Positions 9,376 through 19,751 are shown, counted from the stretch's first letter. The stretch: 46,508 bases of DNA from Flavobacteriaceae bacterium (GCA_947461795.1 CANHMG010000008.1:1-46508), one strand, 5' to 3'. Program-made: numbers and translations. The notes: generated by a model from the sequence alone, not told the origin.

Positions 9376-10824
9376 TTATCCGACGCTTCCTTCTAGGGAA
9401 ATTTCTAAAAGTTTTTGCGCTTCTACGGCAAACTCCATGGGTAATTTATTTAAGACATCTTTGCTGAAACCATTTACGATCAAAGCAATGGCTTTTTCGG
9501 TTGGAATACCGCGCTGGTTGCAATAAAAAACTTGGTCTTCACCAATCTTTGAAGTGGTTGCTTCGTGTTCTATTTTGGCTGTAGGGTTTTTGCTTTCGAT
9601 GTAGGGAAAGGTGTGTGCGCCGCAATTGTTTCCCATCAACAGCGAATCGCATTGCGAAAAATTTCTAGCGTTTTCAGCACGAGCACTAATTTGAACCAAT
9701 CCACGGTAACTATTTTGGGATTTCCCTGCAGAAATTCCTTTTGAGATAATGGTCGACTTGGTGTTTTTTCCCAAGTGAATCATTTTCGTTCCGGTATCCG
9801 CTTGTTGGAAATTATTGGTCACCGCAATCGAATAGAATTCGCCAACTGAATTATCGCCTTTTAATACACATGATGGATATTTCCATGTAACTGCCGAACC
9901 AGTCTCTACTTGTGTCCAAGAGATTTTCGCGTTTTTCTCGCACAATCCACGTTTGGTTACAAAGTTAAATACGCCGCCTTTTCCTTCTTTATTTCCTGGA
10001 TACCAATTTTGAACGGTAGAATATTTAATTTCAGCATCATCTAAGGCAATCAATTCAACCACTGCAGCGTGCAATTGGTTCTCATCTCGACTTGGAGCCG
10101 TGCAACCTTCAAGATAAGATACATAGCTTCCTTCATCTGCAATGACCAAAGTCCTTTCAAATTGCCCTGTTCCCGCTTGATTGATGCGGAAATAGGTTGA
10201 TAATTCCATTGGGCAACGAACGCCTTTTGGAATATAACAAAACGAACCGTCGGAGAAAACAGCAGAATTCAATGCTGCATAAAAATTATCTTTTTGAGGC
10301 ACGACCGTTCCTAAATATTTTTTTACCAATTCTGGATGTTCGCGAATTGCTTCCGAAATACTCATGAATATAATACCTTTTTCACCCAATGTTTTTTTGA
10401 ATGTTGTAGCAACAGAAACCGAATCGATAACAATATCCATGGCGACACCAGAAAGCATTTTTTGTTCATCGATAGATATTCCAAGCTTTTTGAAGGTTTC
10501 TAATAATTCTGGATCAACCTCATCAAGGCTTTCGTATTTCGCTTTGCTTAAGGGAGCCGAATAATACGAAATGGCTTGGAAATCAGGTTTTTCGTAATGT
10601 ACATTGGCCCATTCGGGTTCGGTCATTTGTTCCCAAGCACGAAATGCTTCGATGCGCCAATCGGTCATCCATTGTGGTTCTTCTTTTCGAAGTGAAATTG
10701 CACGAACGATATCTTCATTGAGGCCAATTGGAAAAGTATCCGATTGGATATCAGTATAAAAACCATACTCGTATTCTTTGCTTTCGAGTTCAATTTTTAA
10801 ATCGTCTTCGGTATATTTTGCCAT
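9376..10824 (-). CDS. sufB: Fe-S cluster assembly protein SufB
   Basis: 482 aa; '[21 protein letters not shown]', '[20 protein letters not shown]', '[23 protein letters not shown]'. Confidence 0.96.
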   Translation of the reverse strand: MAKYTEDDLKIELESKEYEYGFYTDIQSDTFPIGLNEDIVRAISLRKEEPQWMTDWRIEAFRAWEQMTEPEWANVHYEKPDFQAISYYSAPLSKAKYESLDEVDPELLETFKKLGISIDEQKMLSGVAMDIVIDSVSVATTFKKTLGEKGIIFMSISEAIREHPELVKKYLGTVVPQKDNFYAALNSAVFSDGSFCYIPKGVRCPMELSTYFRINQAGTGQFERTLVIADEGSYVSYLEGCTAPSRDENQLHAAVVELIALDDAEIKYSTVQNWYPGNKEGKGGVFNFVTKRGLCEKNAKISWTQVETGSAVTWKYPSCVLKGDNSVGEFYSIAVTNNFQQADTGTKMIHLGKNTKSTIISKGISAGKSQNSYRGLVQISARAENARNFSQCDSLLMGNNCGAHTFPYIESKNPTAKIEHEATTSKIGEDQVFYCNQRGIPTEKAIALIVNGFSKDVLNKLPMEFAVEAQKLLEISLEGSVG

Positions 10825-10839
10825 AATTGAAGTTAAAAT

Positions 10840-11169
10840 TTATAGTGAAAATGATTCGCCACAACCACAAGTCCTGTTGGCATTTGGATTATTGAAAACA
10901 AATCCTTTCCCGTTTAATCCGCCAGAAAATTCTAATATAGTTCCGGCTAGGTATAGGAAAGATTTTTTTTCGACAGCTATTTTAATATTGTTGTCTTCAA
11001 ATACTTTGTCGGTGTCGCCTATTTCTTTGTCGAATTTTAATTCATAAGACAAGCCCGAACAACCACCGCTCTTAACTCCAACACGAACATAATCACTTGT
11101 TGGGTCAAAACCATCTTGGTTCATCATATCGACAATTCTTTTACTTGCTGATTCTGATACTTTTATCAT
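10840..11169 (-). CDS. HesB/IscA/SufA-family Fe-S assembly accessory protein
   Basis: 109 aa; 'VRVGVKSGGCSGLSYELKFD', 'NPNANRTCGCGESFSL'. Confidence 0.93.
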   Translation of the reverse strand: MIKVSESASKRIVDMMNQDGFDPTSDYVRVGVKSGGCSGLSYELKFDKEIGDTDKVFEDNNIKIAVEKKSFLYLAGTILEFSGGLNGKGFVFNNPNANRTCGCGESFSL

Positions 11170-11199
11170 TTGTTATTTTGATTTTGTCTAAATAAGAGG

Positions 11200-11207
11200 C
11201 AAATATA
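11200..11207 (-). promoter_or_regulatory. Putative Bacteroidetes -7 box (TATATTTG) upstream of the SUF operon
   Basis: Complement reads TATATTTG about 30 nt upstream of the sufA-like ATG. No clear TTTG -33 element at the consensus spacing. Confidence 0.35.
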
Positions 11208-11348
11208 TTACTTTTAAAAGTTTCTTTACTACACCTTAACATTTTTATCGGTGATATTTAAATAGAAAAAATTGATTTCAATAATTATATGAAACGTTTT
11301 TACTAATTTGCCTTTTCAAATCACTTATGCTTTTAGATATTCATAACA

Positions 11349-12206
11349 ATGAAATTATACCCTATAGAATCAGGAAATTTTAAATTAGATGGCGGCGCCA
11401 TGTTCGGAGTGGTTCCTAAAACGATATGGAACAAAACCAATCCAGCTGACGAAAACAATCTTATCGATATCGCAGCCAGATGCCTTTTGATAGAAGATGA
11501 AAATCGACTTATTTTGATTGATACAGGAATGGGGAACAAACAATCTGATAAGTTTTATGGATACTATTCACTCTGGGGAACTCATAGTATGGATAAGTCT
11601 TTAGCAAAGTTTGGTTTTCATCGTGATGACATTACCGATGTGTTTATGACGCATTTGCATTTTGATCATTGTGGTGGAAGTGTGCAATGGAATAATTCAA
11701 AAACAGCCTATGAAGTTGCTTTTAAAAAAGCAAAATTCTGGAGCAATCAAAGTCATTGGGAATGGGCAACAAAACCTAATGCAAGAGAAAAAGCTTCTTT
11801 CCTTTCAGAAAATATTTTACCGATGCAAGAAAGTGGTCAATTGGCATTTATCCAAAAAACAGAATCTTCTTTTTTAGAAAAATCGGAATTAAACTTTGGG
11901 ATTCATTTTGTGGATGGTCATACCGAAAAGATGATGCTTCCTCAAATTCAATATAAAGACAAAACGATATGTTTTATGGCAGATTTAATTCCAACTGCAG
12001 GGCATATTCCTTTGCCTTACGTTATGGGATATGACACACGTCCATTATTGACATTACCTGAAAAAGAACTGTTTTTGAATAAGGCAGCTGATCACAATTA
12101 TTATTTGTTTTTAGAGCATGATGCTCATAATGAAATCATAACAGTAGAAAGAACCGAAAAAGGAATCCGTTTGAAAGAAGTGTTTACTTGCAACGATGTT
12201 TTTTAA
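11349..12206 (+). CDS. MBL-fold metallo-hydrolase
   Basis: 285 aa; 'LIDTGMGNK', 'FMTHLHFDHCGG', 'VDGHTEKMM', 'LEHDAHNE'. Confidence 0.9.
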   Translation: MKLYPIESGNFKLDGGAMFGVVPKTIWNKTNPADENNLIDIAARCLLIEDENRLILIDTGMGNKQSDKFYGYYSLWGTHSMDKSLAKFGFHRDDITDVFMTHLHFDHCGGSVQWNNSKTAYEVAFKKAKFWSNQSHWEWATKPNAREKASFLSENILPMQESGQLAFIQKTESSFLEKSELNFGIHFVDGHTEKMMLPQIQYKDKTICFMADLIPTAGHIPLPYVMGYDTRPLLTLPEKELFLNKAADHNYYLFLEHDAHNEIITVERTEKGIRLKEVFTCNDVF

Positions 12207-12239
12207 TTTTAATTAATAAATTAAAGTTAATTTTTTTAT

Positions 12240-12713
12240 TTGACGCATCAACTATTAATAAAACATTTATATGTTTGTGTTATGGGAAGTATTGAAACTA
12301 TTAACTTTTATTTGCTCGATAAAGCAATTCGCACCTACAGAAATTATTCTCAAAAAAAATTAAAGGAAAACGGTTTTACTATTACTGTTGACCAATGGTT
12401 GATCATTAAAGTTCTATTAGAAAATCCAGGAATTCCTCAAATAAGCCTTGCAGAAAAAGTTTTTAAAGATAATGCTTCGGTAACTCGAATTATCAATCTT
12501 TTAGTTAAGGCTAAGTATTTAGATCGTAAAACCAATCCAAAAGATAGAAGAACTTCAATACTTAAAGTTACTCCTAATGGGGAACAAATCATCTATAAAG
12601 TACAAGATTTAGTTTTACAAAACAGGAAAAATGCACAGAATGGAATCTCAATAGAGGATTTAGAAAATTTAAATAGTACTTTAAAAAAAATAATTCTTAA
12701 TTGTCAATCATAA
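12240..12713 (+). CDS. MarR-family transcriptional regulator (likely start at 12282, MGSIETINFY)
   Basis: Winged-helix 'QISLAEKVFKDNASVTRIINLLVKAKYLDRKTNPKDRRTSILKVTPNG'. Confidence 0.88.
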   Translation: MTHQLLIKHLYVCVMGSIETINFYLLDKAIRTYRNYSQKKLKENGFTITVDQWLIIKVLLENPGIPQISLAEKVFKDNASVTRIINLLVKAKYLDRKTNPKDRRTSILKVTPNGEQIIYKVQDLVLQNRKNAQNGISIEDLENLNSTLKKIILNCQS

Positions 12714-12725
12714 AACAACAATGTT

Positions 12726-12815
12726 ATGATAAAAATAATTTACTTCATTACGCTTTTATTCATTTCTTCCATTCGAATTATTTTTTCATTCATTGAATCC
12801 TTCTTTGCATCCTAA
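12726..12815 (+). CDS. Candidate 29-aa hydrophobic micro-ORF
   Basis: MIKIIYFITLLFISSIRIIFSFIESFFAS*; starts 12 nt after the marR stop; below the ORF-track cut-off. Coding status unproven. Confidence 0.25.
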   Translation: MIKIIYFITLLFISSIRIIFSFIESFFAS

Positions 12816-12886
12816 AATATTGTTAACTAATTCAACTTTTAAAACAAATCCTAATTATTTTTGACTCATAATAAAACCCAAAAAAA

Positions 12887-14485
12887 ATGAATGTAATTAA
12901 AACTGCTTGCTTTTCGATTGTTCTAAGTTTGACCGTATCGTTTTCTATTCAAGCACAAAGTGCACAAGCTTTTACAGCAAAAAAAGGCAAATTAACAGAC
13001 GATCAATTGAATAGATGGAGTCACCTTGACTTATCAAAAGACAGTATTCCAGGAATGAGCGTTGATCGAGTTTATTCTGAATTAATCAAAAACAGAAAAA
13101 GCAAAAAAGTTATCGTTGGTGTTATTGATTCTGGAGTTGACATTGATCATGAAGATTTAAAATCAGTTATTTGGACAAATAAAAAAGAAATTGCGGGTAA
13201 TGGCATAGACGATGATAAAAATGGATATATCGACGATATTCACGGATGGAATTTTTTAGGAAATTCAGGAAATGAAAATCTAGAAATGACCCGAATGATG
13301 AAAAACCCTGATGACGGTTCGGAAACTTACAAAGCTGCGAAAGCTGAATATGATTCTATGATGAAAGACAACCTTCAAGGGAAACAACAAGTAGATTTTT
13401 TATTTAAATCCAATCAAACGATAAAAGACTTGCTTAAAAAAGAGAATTATACTTTAGATGAACTTAATTCAATTGTGTCTGAAGACCCTGCCGTGCTTAA
13501 ATCAAAACAAGTTATGGCTCGTATTATTGGACAAACCGGCCCTAGTTTTAATGATGACTTGAATGATTATAAGAATCAAGTTTATGACATGCTAAATTAC
13601 AATCTTAACAAAGATTTTGATGGCAGAAAAATATTGGGTGATAATGCAGATGATTTCAATACTAAATATTATGGCAATAATACTGTTTATGGACCTGATA
13701 AAAAACAAGCGCTTCATGGCACTCACGTAGCGGGAATTATTGCTCAAAGTAGAAACAACAAACTCGGTGGTGATGGTATTGCAGACAATGTAGTAATTAT
13801 GGCGATTCGCGCAGTTCCAAATGGAGATGAATATGACAAAGATATTGCCTTGAGTATTCGATATGCAGTTGATAATGGTGCAAAAGTAATTAATGGAAGT
13901 TTCGGGAAAAGTTATTCTCCTCACAAACAATGGGTATACGACGCCATTAAATATGCAGAAAGTAAAGATGTTTTAATTGTTCATGCTGCTGGAAATGATG
14001 GAAAAGACATTGACATTGAAAGTAATTTTCCAAATGATTCTGATGATAAAAAAACAGAATTTGCAGATAACGTTATTACTGTAGGAGCTTTAAACAACGA
14101 ATATGGTGCAAATCTAATTGCTCCGTTTTCTAATTATGGAAAACTTAATGTAGATGTTTTTGCTCCGGGAATGCAAATTTACGCCACTACTCCAAACAAC
14201 ACTTATAAATACGAACAAGGAACCTCAATGGCTTCTCCAAATGTGGCTGGTGTTGCGGCTTTAATACGTTCTTATTTTCCTAATTTAAAAGCAAAACAGG
14301 TAAAATATATTCTTATGAATTCTGGAACTGCTATAGAGTCTAATGTTGAAGTAGGTGGGGATCCAAAAGATTTACGCCCTTTAAGTCAAATTTCAACTTC
14401 CGGTAAAATGGTCAATGCTTACAATGCTTTTAAAATGGCAGAACAGATGTCGCCAAAACCTAAAAAGAAAAAAGTAAGAGGATAA
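12887..14485 (+). CDS. Subtilisin-like S8 family serine peptidase, secreted
   Basis: 532 aa; signal peptide; catalytic blocks GVIDSGVDIDHED (Asp), LHGTHVAGII (His), GTSMASPNVAGVAAL (Ser). Confidence 0.93.
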   Translation: MNVIKTACFSIVLSLTVSFSIQAQSAQAFTAKKGKLTDDQLNRWSHLDLSKDSIPGMSVDRVYSELIKNRKSKKVIVGVIDSGVDIDHEDLKSVIWTNKKEIAGNGIDDDKNGYIDDIHGWNFLGNSGNENLEMTRMMKNPDDGSETYKAAKAEYDSMMKDNLQGKQQVDFLFKSNQTIKDLLKKENYTLDELNSIVSEDPAVLKSKQVMARIIGQTGPSFNDDLNDYKNQVYDMLNYNLNKDFDGRKILGDNADDFNTKYYGNNTVYGPDKKQALHGTHVAGIIAQSRNNKLGGDGIADNVVIMAIRAVPNGDEYDKDIALSIRYAVDNGAKVINGSFGKSYSPHKQWVYDAIKYAESKDVLIVHAAGNDGKDIDIESNFPNDSDDKKTEFADNVITVGALNNEYGANLIAPFSNYGKLNVDVFAPGMQIYATTPNNTYKYEQGTSMASPNVAGVAALIRSYFPNLKAKQVKYILMNSGTAIESNVEVGGDPKDLRPLSQISTSGKMVNAYNAFKMAEQMSPKPKKKKVRG

Positions 14486-14574
14486 TCAATTTTTTCTTCT
14501 TCTATTAAAATGAGCTTGTGAGATTACTAATCTTCAAGCTTATTTTACTTTTATAAAATATCAAACCTAAAGCT

Positions 14575-16470
14575 ATGAAAAAATATTTTTTGCTTCTTTT
14601 CTTATTTATTTCCATTTCTACAGTATGGTCTCAGAGTAGTAATTACTGGCAACAGAAAGTTGATTATACAATGAATGTTACCATAGACGCCAAAAATTAC
14701 CAATACAAAGGAAATCAAACTTTAGTGTATACCAATAATTCTTCAGACACTTTGAAGCGGGTTTTTTATCATTTATACAACAATGCTTTTCAACCAGGAA
14801 GCGAAATGGATGCACGCGTACAATCTATTGCTGACCCAGATCGTAGAATGATTCTTAAAACAAAAGTTGATGGAAAAGAAATCAAAGAAAGTCGAATTGC
14901 AAAATTAAAACCAAATGAAATTGGCTATTTAAAAATTTCAAATTTCAAACAAGATGGTTCGGTTGCAATTGCTAAAGAAGTGGGCACTATTCTCGAAGTT
15001 ACTCTAGCAAAACCTTTATTACCGAATGCTAAAACTACTTTAACTCTTGACTTTGATGGGCAAGTACCTGTTCAAATTCGCCGATCAGGAAGAAATAATG
15101 TTGAGGGAGTTGAGTTTTCTATGTCACAATGGTATCCGAAAATGGCTGAATTTGATTTCGAAGGTTGGCATGCTGATCCTTATATTGCCAGGGAATTCCA
15201 TGGTGTTTGGGGTAATTTTGATGTCAATATTACTATTGATAAAGACTATATTTTAGGTGGAAGTGGTTACTTACAAAACAAAAATGACATTGGAAAAGGC
15301 TATCAAGACGCAGGTGTGGTTATTAATTACCCTAAGAAAACCAAAACGTTAACATGGCATTTTATTGCTCCAAATGTTCATGATTTTACTTGGGCTGCAG
15401 ATAAAAATTACTTGCATGATGTGTTTCAAATACCAAACGGAACTACATTACATTTTCTCTACAAAAACAATCCGAAAATTATCGATAATTGGAAAAAAGC
15501 AGAACCCGAAACGGCTCGATTGATGCAATTCTACAATCAAACGGTAGGCAAGTATCCTTATGATCAATATTCCGTTATTCAAGGCGGTGATGGCGGAATG
15601 GAATATGCCATGTGTACCTTGATTTTAGGTGAAGGCGACTATGATGGATTGATTGGTGTGATTGCTCATGAAATGGCGCACTCGTGGTTTCAACACCTAT
15701 TGGCTTCGAACGAAAGTAAACACGGCTGGATGGACGAGGGTTTTACTTCTTTTTTAGAAGATTTAGGCATCAATGAAATCGCCACTAAAAAAGCAATCAA
15801 TCCGCATGAAGGTTCCTATAATGGCTATTATTTTATGGCAAACTCAGGAAAGGAATTACCGCAATCTACTCATTCGGATCGGTATGATTTCAATCAAATG
15901 TATAGCATAACTTCGTATAGCAAAGGGGATGTTTTTTTAGCTCAATTGGGTTATTTGATTGGTAAAGACAATTTGATGAAAACTGTGAAACGTTATTTTG
16001 ATGAATTTAAATTTAAACATCCAATACCGAATGATATCAAACGAACTGCAGAACGTGTTTCGGGGGCCAATTTAGATTGGTATCTCACCGACTGGACGCA
16101 AACTACCAATACGATTGATTATGGAATAAAAAGCGTTTCTGAAAAAGACAATATCACTACAATCGAATTAGAACGTATCGGTAGAATGCCAATGCCTATT
16201 GATTTGACCGTTGATTATTTGGATGGCACGAAAGAAACTTTTTATATTCCATTGCGCATGATGAGCTTTGTAAAAGAAAATCCGAATCCAGAAATCAAAA
16301 GAACTGTTATGTCAGATTGGGCTTGGGCGAATCCAACATATAAGTTACAACTTTCAAAACCTCAAAGTAGTATTCAGAAAATCACGATTGACGAAAGTGG
16401 CTTGATGGCAGATGTTAAAAGAGATAACAATGTTTATCCAAAAGAAGTAAAACCAGAAGTAAAAAAATAA
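14575..16470 (+). CDS. M1-family metallopeptidase
   Basis: 631 aa; signal peptide; zinc site 'VIAHEMAHSWFQ...WMDEGFTSFLEDL' (HExxH-18-E). Confidence 0.92.
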   Translation: MKKYFLLLFLFISISTVWSQSSNYWQQKVDYTMNVTIDAKNYQYKGNQTLVYTNNSSDTLKRVFYHLYNNAFQPGSEMDARVQSIADPDRRMILKTKVDGKEIKESRIAKLKPNEIGYLKISNFKQDGSVAIAKEVGTILEVTLAKPLLPNAKTTLTLDFDGQVPVQIRRSGRNNVEGVEFSMSQWYPKMAEFDFEGWHADPYIAREFHGVWGNFDVNITIDKDYILGGSGYLQNKNDIGKGYQDAGVVINYPKKTKTLTWHFIAPNVHDFTWAADKNYLHDVFQIPNGTTLHFLYKNNPKIIDNWKKAEPETARLMQFYNQTVGKYPYDQYSVIQGGDGGMEYAMCTLILGEGDYDGLIGVIAHEMAHSWFQHLLASNESKHGWMDEGFTSFLEDLGINEIATKKAINPHEGSYNGYYFMANSGKELPQSTHSDRYDFNQMYSITSYSKGDVFLAQLGYLIGKDNLMKTVKRYFDEFKFKHPIPNDIKRTAERVSGANLDWYLTDWTQTTNTIDYGIKSVSEKDNITTIELERIGRMPMPIDLTVDYLDGTKETFYIPLRMMSFVKENPNPEIKRTVMSDWAWANPTYKLQLSKPQSSIQKITIDESGLMADVKRDNNVYPKEVKPEVKK

Positions 16471-16485
16471 AAACAAAATACATAT

Positions 16486-16519
16486 AAAAAGCCTTCCTAA
16501 ATGTACCGGAAGGCTTTTT
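16486..16519 (+). terminator. Rho-independent terminator after the M1 peptidase
   Basis: AAAAAGCCTTCC taaatgtacc GGAAGGCTTTTT, perfect arms and U-tract. Confidence 0.85.
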
Positions 16520-16530
16520 AATTGTAATTA

Positions 16531-16641
16531 TTATATATCCTCTTTATATGCTAGCAGTTGTTTCTTCAACTTGAGGATCACGCTTGTTTTGTTGACCTTA
16601 GCTCGATTGTATGATGTAAAGTTAGTTGGAATTGACACTCT
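16531..16641 (-). pseudogene. Possible decayed gene tail (36 codons plus stop)
   Basis: Minus frame between two stops: RVSIPTNFTSYNRAKVNKTSVILKLKKQLLAYKEDI*. Protein-like and locally less AT-rich than its surroundings; no intact N-terminus. Confidence 0.25.
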
Positions 16642-16756
16642 TTATTTTACATCATTTGGGTATTAAATTACAAAATTCACATACTCTTTTTTTGTCTTTT
16701 TTAAAATCTAGCGGCCAATTCTGTTAGTGGTTTCTTTTTTATATAAAAACGGTTCG

Positions 16757-16764
16757 TACCTTTG
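16757..16764 (+). promoter_or_regulatory. Putative -7 box (TACCTTTG) upstream of rnpA
   Basis: Matches TAnnTTTG; 23 bp before the likely rnpA ATG. No clear -33 partner. Confidence 0.35.
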
Positions 16765-16786
16765 CCAAGTTGTATACAAAATCCAA

Positions 16787-17173
16787 ATGAATTTCACTTA
16801 TCCTAAATCCGAAAAACTAAAAAGCAAAAACACAATTGATCTTCTTTTTTCTGAAGGTAAATCGGTTTCAAAATACCCCTTGCGCCTGGTGTATGCTCCT
16901 TTAATTGGGGAGATTGAAAGTCCAATAAAATTTGGCGTTTCTGTCTCAAAAAAATATTTTAAAAAAGCCGTTGAGCGTAATTATTTTAAAAGAGTTTTGC
17001 GAGAATCCTATCGGTTAAACAAACATATACTTCCAGATTTTGCTAAAAAACCATACGCAATGATGTTTTTCTATCAAACGAATGAGCACTTGTCTTATGA
17101 TGAAATTAATGCAAAAACAATACAATTGTTTGAGAAATTTAAAATTCAAATTAATTCAGAAACGAATAATTAA
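16787..17173 (+). CDS. rnpA: Ribonuclease P protein component
   Basis: MNFTYPKSEKLKSKNTIDLLFSEGKS...FGVSVSKKYFKKAVERNYFKRVLRESYR; the KxxVxRNxxKRxxRE signature. Confidence 0.92.
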   Translation: MNFTYPKSEKLKSKNTIDLLFSEGKSVSKYPLRLVYAPLIGEIESPIKFGVSVSKKYFKKAVERNYFKRVLRESYRLNKHILPDFAKKPYAMMFFYQTNEHLSYDEINAKTIQLFEKFKIQINSETNN

Positions 17174-17283
17174 GTTCAAATCTCATTCGGATTCACTAAG
17201 GTAATCCTAATAATTATTGTTTTTACCCGTTAAACTTTTATATTTGACGTCAATTCGAGAATTCGAACATTTTAAGTATTCCA

Positions 17284-18936
17284 ATGAAATTAAATTCCAA
17301 GCTCTCAATTTTTAAAAAAAGATATCTTATTCCAATACTTTTAAGTGGGTTTTTATTCATTGGTGTTAGTTTTAAAGAAGATTTTTTTGAAGTTGCGAAA
17401 CAAATTGAAATATTCACCAGCCTTTTTAAAGCGGTGAATTCTAATTACGTAGACGAAACCAATCCTGGGGAATTAATGGACAAAGCCATCAAAAGTATGT
17501 TGGCCGATTTAGATCCGTATACCAATTATTTTAACGAACAAGACGTTGTAAAATTTAAAATCAACAACACCGGAGAATATACCGGTATAGGTGCGTTAAT
17601 CACGCGTAAAGAAGACAAACTTATAGTTAAAGAACCGTATAAAAATTTTCCGGCAGACAAAGCGGGATTGAAAGCGGGAGATGAAATTATTCAAATAGGA
17701 GATGTTGAATTGAAAGACTTTAAAGACGATGCTTCACAATTGCTAAAAGGAGCAAAAAACACTAAAATCACTTTAAAATATATTCGTCAAGGAAAAACAT
17801 TAAGTACTCAAATTGTTTTGGATGAAGTTGAAATCAAAGCGGTTCCTTTTTTTGGGAAAATAGATGATAAAACAGGTTATATTGTTTTAACACAGTTTAA
17901 TAATAAAGCCGCTCTGGAAACCAAAGAAGCTTTAGAACAATTAAAAAGAGATGGGGCCGAAAGAATTGTTTTGGATTTAAGAGGGAATCCGGGTGGTTTA
18001 TTGAACGAAGCGGTGAATATTTGTAATCTTTTTGTTCCTAAAAATGAAGTTATCGTTACTACAAAATCGAAAATTGAGAAACACAATAACACTTATAAAA
18101 CCAATAAAGAACCTATAGATACTGAAATTCCTTTAGCCATTATTGTCGATGGCAAAAGTGCTTCTGCCTCTGAGATTGTATCGGGCGCTTTACAAGATTT
18201 AGACCGAGCGGTCATTATTGGTTCCCGAAGTTTTGGAAAAGGCTTGGTGCAACGACCTGTCGACTTGACTTACGGAACCCAAATTAAGATTACAATTTCC
18301 CGCTATTACACGCCTTCTGGACGATGCATCCAAGCGTTAGATTATTCTCATAAAGACAAGGATGGTAAAGCGATACGCACCACTTCCGAAAAATACAATG
18401 CTTTTAAAACTAAAAAAGGAAGAACGGTTTATGATGGCGGTGGTATTCTTCCCGATGTTGTTTTAGACGAAACTAAACTTAGCCCAATAACAGAAGCGCT
18501 AGTAAAGAACGACGGGATATTCAATTTTGTGACAGAGTATTATTATAAGAATCCTACTTTAGGAACAACAATTCCGACTGTGACAGAGGCTGACTTTATT
18601 GCATTTAAAGCTTTTTTGAAAAAACAGAACTTTAATTTTGATTCCGAATCCGAATTGGCTTTAAAAAACACCTTGGCCGCTGCCAAAAAAGATAAAATTG
18701 ATACCGCAATAACTATTGAATACAATCAATTATTAGCTGCAATTCAAAAAAGCGAAGAAGCGCAATTGAATGAGAATCAAAAAGAAATAAAAAATCTAAT
18801 ATTAGATGAAATCATCAAGCGTTACCAATACAAAGAAGGATTGTATCAATACTATATCAAAAATAATATTGAAGTAAAAAAAGCAACTTCTATTTTAAGT
18901 AATCAAGCAGAATACGCTAAAATTTTAACTAACTAA
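17284..18936 (+). CDS. S41-family C-terminal processing peptidase with PDZ domain
   Basis: 550 aa; PDZ 'PADKAGLKAGDEIIQIGD', 'LDLRGNPGGLLNEAVNICNLF', 'DGKSASASEIVSGALQDLDRAVIIGSRSFGKGLVQ'. Confidence 0.95.
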   Translation: MKLNSKLSIFKKRYLIPILLSGFLFIGVSFKEDFFEVAKQIEIFTSLFKAVNSNYVDETNPGELMDKAIKSMLADLDPYTNYFNEQDVVKFKINNTGEYTGIGALITRKEDKLIVKEPYKNFPADKAGLKAGDEIIQIGDVELKDFKDDASQLLKGAKNTKITLKYIRQGKTLSTQIVLDEVEIKAVPFFGKIDDKTGYIVLTQFNNKAALETKEALEQLKRDGAERIVLDLRGNPGGLLNEAVNICNLFVPKNEVIVTTKSKIEKHNNTYKTNKEPIDTEIPLAIIVDGKSASASEIVSGALQDLDRAVIIGSRSFGKGLVQRPVDLTYGTQIKITISRYYTPSGRCIQALDYSHKDKDGKAIRTTSEKYNAFKTKKGRTVYDGGGILPDVVLDETKLSPITEALVKNDGIFNFVTEYYYKNPTLGTTIPTVTEADFIAFKAFLKKQNFNFDSESELALKNTLAAAKKDKIDTAITIEYNQLLAAIQKSEEAQLNENQKEIKNLILDEIIKRYQYKEGLYQYYIKNNIEVKKATSILSNQAEYAKILTN

Positions 18937-19751
18937 TGAGGCAAGTAATTCTATTTTTTCTTTTGTTATTTAGTGTGTTTGTTGCTGCACAAGAAGAAGT
19001 GGTTCAATCTGTATATTTTGATACTTCAAAATTTAATTTAGATGAAAAACAAGGAAATACTGTCGTAGATTTTATTAAAAATACCGATTCTACACGTATT
19101 GAATCGATTCAGATTTTTGGATATACTGACGATATCGGAAAAGAAGCTTACAATTTTAAATTGTCAACAAATCGAGCCAATGCTATTCGAGAAAAGCTAA
19201 TTCAAAGCGGGATTAAAAACAAAATTATCGTTACTATCGAAGGCAAAGGCCGTATCTTAATTGACGATGACGTTGTGGAAAATCTTCCTGAGAAACGTTC
19301 TAAGAATCGTCGCGTAGATATCGTTTTAAATTTAAAGGAATTGCCAAAAATAGAAATTCCGGGTTTTTACACTACTATCCAAAAAAATCATATTGTTGGC
19401 GATCACGTGTATCTCGAGAATTTATTATTCGAACGCGGCAGCAGTAAACTTACTTTTCAAGCCAAAACACAACTCGATAAAATTGCCAAATTACTTTTGA
19501 AATATAGAAAACTCGAATTTGAAATACAAGGGCATGTATGCTGTACACCTCCGTATCAGAAAGAAGCCATTGATAGAGAAACCAGAAAGCGAAATTTATC
19601 AAGTAACCGGGCAGAATCTGTTTTTAAATATTTAACTTTTAAAAAGATTGCAAAAACAAGAATGACTTTTAAAGGGTATGGGAATTCTGTTCCCTTGGGC
19701 AAAGGATCTGAGTATGATAGACGTGTAGAATTGGTCATTACGAAAATCTAG
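18936..19751 (+). CDS. OmpA-family protein with two OmpA-like segments
   Basis: 271 aa; N-terminal 'VYFDTSKFNLDEKQ...IQIFGYTDDIGKEAYNFKLSTNRANAIREKL' and C-terminal 'LLFERGSSKLTFQAKTQLDKIAKLL...NRAESVFKYL'. Confidence 0.85.
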   Translation: MRQVILFFLLLFSVFVAAQEEVVQSVYFDTSKFNLDEKQGNTVVDFIKNTDSTRIESIQIFGYTDDIGKEAYNFKLSTNRANAIREKLIQSGIKNKIIVTIEGKGRILIDDDVVENLPEKRSKNRRVDIVLNLKELPKIEIPGFYTTIQKNHIVGDHVYLENLLFERGSSKLTFQAKTQLDKIAKLLLKYRKLEFEIQGHVCCTPPYQKEAIDRETRKRNLSSNRAESVFKYLTFKKIAKTRMTFKGYGNSVPLGKGSEYDRRVELVITKI

